The notes beneath the pieces were generated by a model. That model made no database searches. It saw only the letters and a list, made by a program, of their open reading frames with translations, and was not told the DNA's origin. A stretch of DNA of 64,000 bases from Echinicola soli (GTDB taxonomy: Bacteria > Bacteroidota > Bacteroidia > Cytophagales > Cyclobacteriaceae), in the NCBI RefSeq assembly GCF_006575665.1, contig NZ_CP041253.1, positions 4,191,001 to 4,255,000 on the forward strand. The letters are read 5' to 3'. Positions 39,101-46,183 of the stretch are shown one piece after another. How positions within the stretch are numbered: position 1 is the first letter of the stretch; every line of letters begins with the position of its first letter. The position numbers were made by a program, and so were the translations under genes.

Positions 39101-39395
39101 TGGTTTGGTTACCGATGGAGACCCTTTTTGTACTAAAACCTATATAAGAGAAAACCACTTTTAGGTTATCGCCCACAGGTACTGCCAAGCGATAGTTACC
39201 ATTTTCGTCAGAAATGGTGCCGTTTAAATTACGTTGCTGTTCATTTTCGATGAAGATACTTGCTCCTATGAGCGGCTCCCCACCGGTGTCGGTTATTTTT
39301 CCTGTCAAAACGGTCTGTTGCTGCTGCTCCTGCGCCACAGAAGGCAATACGGTGAGCAGTAATAGCAGACAGCTAATGATATATCTTGTTTTCAT
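36144..39395 (-). CDS. SusC/RagA-type TonB-dependent glycan transporter (SusC1)
   Basis: The 1083-residue transporter begins at the ATG at 39395, since this gives a proper signal peptide (MKTRYIISCLLLLLTVLPSV); the frame is open further upstream only through a TTG. The carboxypeptidase-D-like domain (~25-110) has the usual GKITDTGGEPLIGASIFI. The plug has the RagA patterns IRIRGTSSLNANSEPLIVVD and VLKDAAATAIWGSQGANGVL. The barrel includes KYEDVNGDGVIDQFDIVYLG and ends in GINMNF. It works with SusD1 and lies 109 bp downstream of the first fasciclin gene. Confidence 0.94.
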   Translation of the reverse strand: MKTRYIISCLLLLLTVLPSVAQEQQQQTVLTGKITDTGGEPLIGASIFIENEQQRNLNGTISDENGNYRLAVPVGDNLKVVFSYIGFSTKRVSIGNQTTINTKLEEDAFEYGSAEVVAERVQTNSLGISQREQVSSSQRFDVEQLEEVPMTSIESGLQGRMANVDIISGADPGSRSTIRIRGTSSLNANSEPLIVVDGIPYPTNFGDDFNFATANDQDFGALVNISPNDIESIEVLKDAAATAIWGSQGANGVLVFKTKKGKKGKTRFSFSTKSEIKKEPNTIPLLDGSQYVSMMQDGIWNSINDIGYQSGSAYTNLLFQTPEINFDPEWVYFDEYNQNTNWVNEVTQLGYFLDNNFSLSGGGDKAIYRVSVGYLRDMGTTIGTSLDRFNSMASVTYNFSTKLSVSADMSYSQSIKDANWTGNDISSARAMAMRKMPNMSPYVLDDNGNRTSEYFSPLENFQGSFANNKFYNPVALVHESSNQTIADNARVIFRLRYQFNPDLQYQGTVGFDTRTNKNTSFLPQSVTGVLWTDPYFNRSADMLSDQLYINTENKLIYNKAINDKNHIILSGLVQTNEARSFGYVSQTSGNASESLNDPTDGGAVSKMESDNSMTRRVATIANAHYTFNGKYIISGGYRWEANSSLGANNRWAGFPSIGLAWHFGDEPFMKDIAGIELGKLRASWGKSGNPPGGAFPYIGTFSPITPGYMDMVAISPSSMQLENLRWETITQSNIGIDFSLLEGRLFVTAELYDRRTTDLLQKDYSLPSSTGFSEVRYYNSGEVYNRGWEMIFNYDAIKREDLGISFNFNIARNRNKVEQLPDNMLFENYDFDNGKYAHKIVEGNPIGSFYGYRYEGVYQDGEETYARDNDGNLMYDIDGELVYMQNGNRRVYPGDAKYEDVNGDGVIDQFDIVYLGNAMPLFTAGGGFNIRWKNFMLTTFLHGRFGQKIVNQTRINTENMYGTSNQSTAVLQRWRHQGDDTNIPRALYNEGYNYLGSDRFVEDGSFVRLKTVSLRYSLPKAWLSKNKIERLDVFFTAQDLHTWTNYSGQDPEVNLSSNIYMLSVDGASTPRPKRFALGINMNF

Positions 39396-39504
39396 CTGGT
39401 ATCTGTTTATTTTTTTAACAGTCAGATGGAACCTCGCCAATTAAAATCGTACACCTGTATATGGTGTATGTCATGCTCGGTTTCATAAAACTGGTATTGA
39501 GGGT

Positions 39505-41700
39505 TTATTGTCCTGAATTGAGCACTTTATCTATCTGATAGATGGCGCCATCCACATAGGTTCTTGGAAATGTACTGACCACGCTGGCCATCTCTCCAGA
39601 AGCAGCCCTTAACTGTAGGCCTGTACCATTGTCCAAAAGTGTCAGTTGGCTAAAGTCATCCCCACTTTCCTGGGCTGTTGTCAGCGCACCTTCCACTCCC
39701 ATTCCCGGGAAGGCATAGTCACTGAAGCTATTGGTACTGGCCGGTACAAAATAATACCGCAGAAAATCCTCCAGCTCATCTTCATCTTCCGGGATCAATC
39801 CTTGCTCCTTGGCTTCCAAAATGGCTTCATTGGTCGGTGCGAAGAGCATATAATTGTCGCCAAATAAAAATTCAAATTCATTATTAGGTTCCACCAAACC
39901 CGCTTGGGATAGCAGTTTGGAGAATTCCGAAAACTCCTGAATGGTACTGGTTCCAGAACTTGCTGATGCGATAATATACTTGAAGCTGCCCTCCTCACGG
40001 ATAAGGGAGCGCTCTACCTCATAGGCCTTGCCGTTGGTCCACTCCCCAGCAACAGCCGCCGCTGGGGCAAATTCCCCAAGGTTATAATTGTTGGAAGAAG
40101 CTACGCCCTGGTCAGTGATATACAGGTAACTGAAAGGATTTCGTGTACGGTAAACCTTGGTTCCTGAAATTTCCGTGATCTCTTCAGTCACGATGTGGTT
40201 CTGTACAAAAGCCCTCATGGCACCGCTACTCATCGGTACCCTGATTCCTTCGGTGTTTTCCACCTCTACTGCTTCATCACCAAACTGTAATGGATTCCCA
40301 TCGTTCCAGAAAATTTCACTTCCACCATATATGGTGCTTAGAATGGTTTCATTGGTAGGAATAAAAACCGTAAACCGAAGTGCATCCCCCAAAAATGCCT
40401 GTAGACTTCCCGAGTCATAAAGCATCTGCAAAAACATGCTGTATTCTGGTTGCTGAAGCAGTGGGCCGATCACTCCGCGGAAAAGCTCAGGTACGATCAC
40501 TTCGTTCAATCCATAATACACACCGTTCACAGCGATTCCTTTGGTCTCTACGTCCTGTGCCGGGTCAAACTGGATGGTATTGCCAAAGACACTTTGGATA
40601 TCACCGCGCTCGATTTCGGATGGAAAGACAATACTTCCGGTATACACATGGTTGAACAGCAATAACCTGATCGGCACAAAAGGAACTTCGTCAAGTGACG
40701 CATAATTATCTGACCAATATTCGGTGAAGAAAGCCTGCAAAGCCGAATTGTTGGGCGCAAATACATTGAAAGCATTAGCAGAAAGAACAGCTAGATGGGC
40801 ATAATCCACCAATCCCGCGCCGCCATTGTACGACCATTCGGAAGCAATTTCCGGCAAGCCAGTGTGTGTTTTCACATAAAGTGAGTCTCCTGCATCTGCA
40901 TAGGACTTGGAAGTCTCATCATCATACCAAAAACTGGTAAAACGATCGTAAATTTTAATAAAATCGCTGTAATTGTTTTCCTGTTCCAGTTCTTTATAAA
41001 CTGTCTCCAAAGGCGCTACCACCCTGTCGACTATATACACATAGCCATTATCGGTAGGCAGGGCATATTCGGTGACCGTGGCATTGGAAACATTAAATCC
41101 ACCTGATCCTGTCCAAGTACTTTCAGGATAAAAATACTCGTAATTGGATGCTGCATCGATGTTTTTCGAAGTGAATAGGTTGTAAGAAAAGACAGGGACA
41201 AAACGTTCTTTGTGAAAAATAGTACGCTCCTTTCCCGCCACTTTATCCATTTCTACCGTAATGGTGTCCCGGCTTTTGGTGCGGTGCTTATAATACATGC
41301 CGGCCATAGCGGGCTTTTCCACGGCCTGGCCTTCCGGACGGTAGTTGGCGAATCGCTCCCTGGAAAAAGAGTAATAAACCAAATGATAGCCCACCAACTT
41401 CTTTGCTTCAGCTTCTGAGACTTCATCGATAGAACCAATACCCTCTTCAGCAAAATACTTTTCAAAAGCATCATCTGGTGGGGCCATTACCGTTATAATC
41501 CCTTTTCCTTCTACTAGACTTTTAAAGCCGGCTTTTTCTACGGCCTCTAGAAAGATGGTAAAATCCCCCCTGCTTTCCAGCAATTCCCAGGCATTGCCTT
41601 TCAGCCACTCAGGGCGTTCATAGTGTTCTTCCCAGCCTACTTCTCTACATCCAAATAGCAGAAAGCAAGCTGAAAAAAAGTAAGTAATCCTTTTGATCAT
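39505..41700 (-). CDS. Four-repeat fasciclin-domain lipoprotein, first gene of the uptake operon
   Basis: The 731-residue lipoprotein (lipobox LLFGC, Cys18) is made of about four fasciclin-like repeats: ~45-160 (IITVMAPPDDAFEKYFAEEG), ~235-420 (FNVFAPNNSALQAFFTEYW), ~425-560 (FTVFIPTNETILSTIYGG) and ~600-730 (YMLFAPTNEAILEAKEQG). Each holds the H1-type F-x-P-x-[ND] motif; some repeats lack the usual YH motif. Unlike the two fasciclin proteins downstream it has no separate beta-sandwich tail. It opens the operon, ahead of SusC1, and its upstream region holds a 19-bp perfect palindrome. A surface scaffold or glycan-binding role is inferred. Confidence 0.85.
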   Translation of the reverse strand: MIKRITYFFSACFLLFGCREVGWEEHYERPEWLKGNAWELLESRGDFTIFLEAVEKAGFKSLVEGKGIITVMAPPDDAFEKYFAEEGIGSIDEVSEAEAKKLVGYHLVYYSFSRERFANYRPEGQAVEKPAMAGMYYKHRTKSRDTITVEMDKVAGKERTIFHKERFVPVFSYNLFTSKNIDAASNYEYFYPESTWTGSGGFNVSNATVTEYALPTDNGYVYIVDRVVAPLETVYKELEQENNYSDFIKIYDRFTSFWYDDETSKSYADAGDSLYVKTHTGLPEIASEWSYNGGAGLVDYAHLAVLSANAFNVFAPNNSALQAFFTEYWSDNYASLDEVPFVPIRLLLFNHVYTGSIVFPSEIERGDIQSVFGNTIQFDPAQDVETKGIAVNGVYYGLNEVIVPELFRGVIGPLLQQPEYSMFLQMLYDSGSLQAFLGDALRFTVFIPTNETILSTIYGGSEIFWNDGNPLQFGDEAVEVENTEGIRVPMSSGAMRAFVQNHIVTEEITEISGTKVYRTRNPFSYLYITDQGVASSNNYNLGEFAPAAAVAGEWTNGKAYEVERSLIREEGSFKYIIASASSGTSTIQEFSEFSKLLSQAGLVEPNNEFEFLFGDNYMLFAPTNEAILEAKEQGLIPEDEDELEDFLRYYFVPASTNSFSDYAFPGMGVEGALTTAQESGDDFSQLTLLDNGTGLQLRAASGEMASVVSTFPRTYVDGAIYQIDKVLNSGQ

Positions 41701-41758
41701 CTTGACTTGGTTTAGGTTATGAAATTGGGTTGTTAATTTTTATCGGCCGCACACAGTT

Positions 41759-41777
41759 AAGTGTTTAAAAAACACTT
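41759..41777. promoter_or_regulatory. 19-bp perfect palindrome upstream of the pectin uptake operon
   Basis: AAGTGTTT-aaa-AAACACTT is a perfect 8-3-8 inverted repeat, 59-77 bp upstream of the first fasciclin gene. It has no flanking T run, so it is more likely an operator than a terminator. A near -7 match (TATTTTG) lies a few bases further upstream on the minus strand. Confidence 0.4.
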
Positions 41778-42846
41778 TATTATGCAAAATAACCGATTAA
41801 TAAAATTTACTTTCTACTATTAGTTCAGGGTCAAAATTATGTTTGTAAGATAGATAGGAACATTACCACAACTGATCTGTACTGTACTGTTATGGCCACA
41901 CAGCACAGGTATGTTTGCATTTTTCAAATATATTATTAAATTATACTATGTATTATATTTACCTATACACATACTATTTTTGCAATAAATCACCTAAAAT
42001 TGATATTTAAATCGGTTGCATATAATAACTTTTACCAAAGCTCTCTCATATTTATTAAAGAGAGTATATGAAAATATTAAGATTTCAATCATTCGATGTT
42101 AGTCCGGGATCAATCTATATTTCTATTGTTTTCCGCTGTATCCAAAATTCAACCAAACCTCTTGGTGCCTTTGTAACACTAACAGCGGAGGCACAAAGGC
42201 GCAAAGACACGAATATACCTGTTGTTCCGACAGCTGTACTGTGGAATGTGGAGCATGGGGTTTTTAACCCAATGCCACATCGACTGTATATCATCCCAAG
42301 TGTTTCTGCTGGATTTAAGCTTTTTGTGACTTAGAGCCTCCTATGTGGTACCAAGAATGGAAGCCACAAAGCCCTAAGACACCAAGACATTTGTAGAAAA
42401 ACGCCAATTTTGCTTTATGCCTTTAGTCCTTTGAAAAATAGGGGCACGTGATATTTCTGTAGGAGATTCGTGATTTACCGATATTGAACCTCTCACAATC
42501 TATCCATGTTCCTGAAAGTGAAAATCAACTGCAAAGTCAACTCGTAGTACTCAAAAAATCCCACCTTAAACATTCTGCTCTGTGCTTGATTATGCACTTT
42601 GTTATGCAAAGGTTTTCGTTTTCACTTTCCGTTGTTAAATGCATACAGAGGCCTATTTTTCGCATCCCCAAACAAACCATCCAAACGTGGGGAATTGTAA
42701 GTGATTGCTTTCGTATGTAAATTGGTTTCAGAAAAATAAATATGGAGCAGAAGGTTAGCTGCCTTTATCTCTCATTACAGCGTAAAAAGCCTCAAGTCCT
42801 ACCGTAAGTGTAACAGGACAATGCTATTCAAAACCTAAATAGACCT
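41778..42846. other. Long non-coding gap between the pectin operon and the inositol oxygenase gene
   Basis: About 1.07 kb between divergent genes. 41800-42060 is very AT-rich. 42160-42390 holds copies of the repeat family also seen at 19.1 kb: CTTGGTGCCTTTGT, then GGCACAAAGGCGCAAAGACA, and CCACAAAGCCCTAAGACACC near 42364. 42480-42720 has no protein-like frame. The last 100 bp before 42847 should hold the promoter of the oxygenase gene. Confidence 0.5.
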
Positions 42847-43725
42847 ATGAAGAATTCAAAGGACACACCAGAAAAGAATCCGCTAAACAGCATTGAAGAT
42901 TGGGAAAAAGATCTGCTGAAGCGTTATCCGGATCCATCTGATCAGGATAAATCACAGGAGGAATACCGCAATTATAATGATGGAAGTCGACAAGACACCG
43001 TTAAGGAGTTTTATAAACTCAACCACCAATACCAAACCTATGATTTCGTCATCAAAAAAGAAGAGGAATTCCTAAGGTTCAATAAAAAGAAAATGGGCTT
43101 TTGGGAAGCGGTGGATTTTCTCAATACGCTGGTCGATGATTCCGACCCGGACACTGACCTGGATCAGCTGCAGCATCTCCTGCAAACGTCCGAAGCCATA
43201 CGGGCAGACGGTCATCCGGACTGGTTTGTGCTGACCGGCTTTATCCATGATTTTGGCAAAGTACTCTGTCTTTTTGATGAGCCACAATGGGCTGTGGTCG
43301 GTGATACTTTTCCAGTGGGCTGCCAATTTTCGGACAAAATCGTTTTCCCGGAGTTTTTTGACCTCAACCCAGACAAGAAAAACCCTGAATTCAACACCAA
43401 GTATGGTATTTACAGTCCCAATTGTGGCTTGGAAAATGTTAAAATGTCCTGGGGTCATGACGAGTACCTTTATCAGATGGTAAAAAATTACCTGCCCGAA
43501 CCAGCACTCTATATGATCCGGTATCACTCCTTTTATGCACAGCATAAAGAAAATGCCTATGATCACTTACTGAGCGAACATGACAAGAAGATGTTTGAAT
43601 GGGTCAATAAATTCAATCCCTATGACCTCTACTCCAAGGTGCCTATCCCTCCGGATGCCAAGGCTCTTCGCCCTTATTACGAGGATTTGGTAGCCAAATA
43701 CCTGCCTTCCGAATGGTCTTTCTAG
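42847..43725 (+). CDS. myo-Inositol oxygenase (MIOX-like), di-iron HD-fold enzyme
   Basis: The 292-residue protein matches the eukaryotic-type MIOX family over its full length; the family converts myo-inositol plus O2 to D-glucuronate. All six di-iron ligands are visible with family spacing: His110 ([11 protein letters not shown]), His134-Asp135 (FIHDFGK), His204 (WGHDEYLY), His227 (RYHSFY) and Asp260 (NPYDLYSK). The substrate loop [12 protein letters not shown] (~148-159) is also conserved. It is cytosolic and has no operon partner: its promoter lies in the long repeat-bearing gap, and the next gene has its own promoter. It could feed glucuronate into the same uronate route as pectin breakdown (inference). 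Confidence 0.93.
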   Translation: MKNSKDTPEKNPLNSIEDWEKDLLKRYPDPSDQDKSQEEYRNYNDGSRQDTVKEFYKLNHQYQTYDFVIKKEEEFLRFNKKKMGFWEAVDFLNTLVDDSDPDTDLDQLQHLLQTSEAIRADGHPDWFVLTGFIHDFGKVLCLFDEPQWAVVGDTFPVGCQFSDKIVFPEFFDLNPDKKNPEFNTKYGIYSPNCGLENVKMSWGHDEYLYQMVKNYLPEPALYMIRYHSFYAQHKENAYDHLLSEHDKKMFEWVNKFNPYDLYSKVPIPPDAKALRPYYEDLVAKYLPSEWSF

Positions 43726-43847
43726 TCCCCTTGGCCTCCTAATCGACCCTTATATAAAATGATTATAATCGGTAATTTTTATCACATAAACGGATTTCCA
43801 TGTAAATAAACGGTCATTTACACATTTAAAATTAATCCAATTAAGAA

Positions 43848-43877
43848 TTGTGAAAGTGCGAGAGATAGTTAGTTTTG
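43848..43877 (+). promoter_or_regulatory. Promoter of the DUF4856-imelysin-HTTM-receptor operon
   Basis: TTG at 43848-43850 and TAGTTTTG at 43870-43877 match the -33 and TAnnTTTG -7 elements with a 19-bp spacer. Downstream, ATTGA-aa-TCAAT (43885-43896) is a perfect 5-2-5 palindrome near the predicted transcription start, a possible operator. A 10-bp inverted repeat AGAGATAGTT (43861-43870) / AACTATCTCT (43912-43921) brackets the region and ends 2 bp before the start codon. Confidence 0.6.
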
Positions 43878-43923
43878 CACACTAATTGAAATCAATCTAA
43901 TTAAATTTAAAAACTATCTCTTT

Positions 43924-45072
43924 ATGAACCACAGACTCTTACCAGTCGCTGCAATAGCACTACTACTGCTTGGATGTAATCCTGATAAGGAAAAGGAAAA
44001 TACACCGGAGCTTACCATACCAACTACTTATCATTTTGAAAGAGGAGGAAGCTCTTCGGTAAGTTACCAGGGCCAAAAGGACCGGCTGAACATGCTCTCT
44101 GAAATAAAATCCTACCTCAAAACAGGGGATAAAGGCAAGGAACTGTCTTCCCAGCATCTTCTGGATATGTTTGCCAATGCCAACAGTCCGTTTGAAAGTG
44201 CCGACCTCAATGTCTCCAGCAAAAAGTTGGAAAACAAAACCAATCCTGCCGAGGTGGAATTCAACAAATCCCTCTTTACCGAAGCGGCCGCTGTGAGTAA
44301 AGAGGTCGCCGAGAACGGAACCATGGCTGATGAAGGTGTGGCGGGTTCTATCCAGCGGGGTACTTCTGAAAAATTCATCAATGTAAATGAAAAGGGTTGG
44401 GAATTCACTCAGTTTATAGAAAAAGGACTGATGGGGTCTGTATTTTACCATCAGATTTTTAACGTCTATCTTTCTGATGCCAGAACCGGTGATGATGTGG
44501 ACAATGAAACCATAGAGGAAGGAAAAAATCACACCCCTATGGAGCACCACTGGGACGAAGCTTTTGGTTATTGGGGCGTTCCGGTGGACTTCCCGAATGG
44601 GGATCCAGTACTGACTGATGACCAAGAACGTTTCTGGGCCAAATATACCCTCGGAAGGAATGAGCTGCTCAATGTCAGTGAACCGCTGATGAAAGCCTAT
44701 ATCACCGGAAGAGCGGCTATCGTGGCAAAGGATTATCCCACCAAAAACGCCCAAAAAGAAGTAATCATCGATTTCCATGAACTGGTGACTGCTGCCACTG
44801 CTGTCCACTACATCAATAAATCCATGAACAACTTCAGCTCAGGAGACACGGGAAGTATGTTCCATACACTTTCAGAAGGCTATAATTTTGTAAAAGCCAT
44901 CCAATACAGCCCAAGAAAAAAAATTACCCAAGCGGACATCAATGAGATCCTCAATGAGGACTTTGGTACGGATGGGGATTTCTGGACAGTGACCATGGAA
45001 GGACTCCGGGAGGCCAAAAATAAACTGACCACGGCCTATCCTGAATTAAAAGAAGTGGAAGATGAACTATAG
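43924..45072 (+). CDS. DUF4856 lipoprotein of an imelysin-type uptake operon
   Basis: The 382-residue protein is a lipoprotein (LLLLGC, Cys18). The mature N-terminus has the DUF4856 signature: YHFERGGSSSVSYQGQKDRLNMLSE is spread over ~37-61, and a mostly helical body contains HHWDEAFGYWGVP (~199-211) and RNELLNVSEPLMKAYITGRA (~239-258). DUF4856 proteins are helical and often neighbour imelysin-family genes. It is the first gene behind a good promoter and its 3' end overlaps the imelysin gene by 11 bp. It probably sits on the outer or inner membrane facing the periplasm; ligand unknown. Confidence 0.85.
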   Translation: MNHRLLPVAAIALLLLGCNPDKEKENTPELTIPTTYHFERGGSSSVSYQGQKDRLNMLSEIKSYLKTGDKGKELSSQHLLDMFANANSPFESADLNVSSKKLENKTNPAEVEFNKSLFTEAAAVSKEVAENGTMADEGVAGSIQRGTSEKFINVNEKGWEFTQFIEKGLMGSVFYHQIFNVYLSDARTGDDVDNETIEEGKNHTPMEHHWDEAFGYWGVPVDFPNGDPVLTDDQERFWAKYTLGRNELLNVSEPLMKAYITGRAAIVAKDYPTKNAQKEVIIDFHELVTAATAVHYINKSMNNFSSGDTGSMFHTLSEGYNFVKAIQYSPRKKITQADINEILNEDFGTDGDFWTVTMEGLREAKNKLTTAYPELKEVEDEL

Positions 45073-46183
45073 ATCCATTTCGACCTACTTATTATGGGCA
45101 ACGGTAGCAGGCATCATATGCCTGCTGCCTTCTTGCATGAATGACGAGAAGGAGCAAAACCAGATGAAAGTCGACAGAAGCCCTATGCTGGAAAGCCTTG
45201 CAGACAAGGTCATTATCCCAGCCTATACGGTATTTCATACTGCTGCATTTGGACTGAATGAACATATTCAAGCCTTTGCTGAAACACCCAGTCAGGAAAC
45301 CCTTTCCGATGCCCGGGAACAGTTTCACACTGCATACCATTCCTGGCAACATGTCGCGTTATTTGATTTTGGGCCTGCTTTTACCCACACCCTTCGGGCC
45401 AATGTCAACACGTTTCCAACGGATAACTTCTCTATAGACAATGCCATTGCCTCCGGGACCCTGGAACTGGACAAGATCAGTGCCCAAAACAAAAAAGGGC
45501 TGCCGGCATTGGATTATTTGCTTTTTGGCCTTGCGGAAACCGATCAGGAAATGCTGCAACTATACACCGATGGGGAGAATGCTGCACATCGCCGTGCTTA
45601 CCTGACAGCCGTAGCGGAAGACATCCTGCTCAAGACCGACCAAGTCTATAATGGGTGGCTGGAAGCGGAAGGGAACTATCGGGACACTTTTATCGATAAA
45701 GACGGGACAGACGTAGGCTCTTCCATCGGTCAGATGGTCAATGCCTTTTCCCAATACTTCGAACGCTTTAACAGGGACGCACGCATAGGTGTTCCTTTAG
45801 GTAAACGCTCGCAAGGCACTCCCATTCCCAGGAATGTAGAAGCCTATTATAGTGGAAAAAGCATCTCCCTGGCAACTGAAAACCTAAAAGGTGTCATCAA
45901 CTTCTTTAAGGGAGGCAATGGAGAAGGGCTCCATGATTACCTCAAATCACTGGATACCAAGCACAATGACCGACTCCTTGCTGATGTTGTCCTGGATCAA
46001 TTTGAAACTGCCGAAAAGAAAGTGACCGCCATTCCTTCCCCACTGACGGAAGCTGTCACCTCCAACACGGAACCGGTGGATGCTGCCCATAAGGAGCTTC
46101 AGAAAGCTGTTATCCTTATCAAAGTGGACATGGCTTCCGCCCTGGGGGTATTGATTACCTATCAGGATAATGACGGAGATTAA
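45062..46183 (+). CDS. Imelysin-family lipoprotein with altered GxHxxE motif
   Basis: The 373-residue lipoprotein (LLPSC, Cys25) has the imelysin helical fold: EQFHTAYHSWQHVALFDFGP (~87-106), NVNTFPTDNFSID (~113-125), GLPALDYLLFGLAETD (~145-160) and a second helical bundle with a terminal KVDMASALGVLITYQDNDGD. Imelysin proteins (IrpA, EfeM-like) are linked to iron uptake. At the usual GxHxxE metal site this protein has GLPALD, so the His is Pro and the Glu is Asp. It overlaps the DUF4856 gene, and the next gene begins right after its stop codon in the same frame. Confidence 0.88.
   Translation: MNYRSISTYLLWATVAGIICLLPSCMNDEKEQNQMKVDRSPMLESLADKVIIPAYTVFHTAAFGLNEHIQAFAETPSQETLSDAREQFHTAYHSWQHVALFDFGPAFTHTLRANVNTFPTDNFSIDNAIASGTLELDKISAQNKKGLPALDYLLFGLAETDQEMLQLYTDGENAAHRRAYLTAVAEDILLKTDQVYNGWLEAEGNYRDTFIDKDGTDVGSSIGQMVNAFSQYFERFNRDARIGVPLGKRSQGTPIPRNVEAYYSGKSISLATENLKGVINFFKGGNGEGLHDYLKSLDTKHNDRLLADVVLDQFETAEKKVTAIPSPLTEAVTSNTEPVDAAHKELQKAVILIKVDMASALGVLITYQDNDGD

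Noticed and set aside
42068..42334. 88-codon frame on the plus strand in the gap before the MIOX gene
   Set aside because: It reads through the dispersed repeat family and has no credible protein composition.
42484..42720. 78-codon plus-strand frame upstream of the MIOX gene
   Set aside because: No conserved motif, no coding-like composition, non-ATG start region.
43963..44808. 281-codon open frame on the minus strand inside the DUF4856 gene
   Set aside because: Antisense to a lipoprotein gene with clear family signature; rich in His/Phe/Ile without domain pattern.
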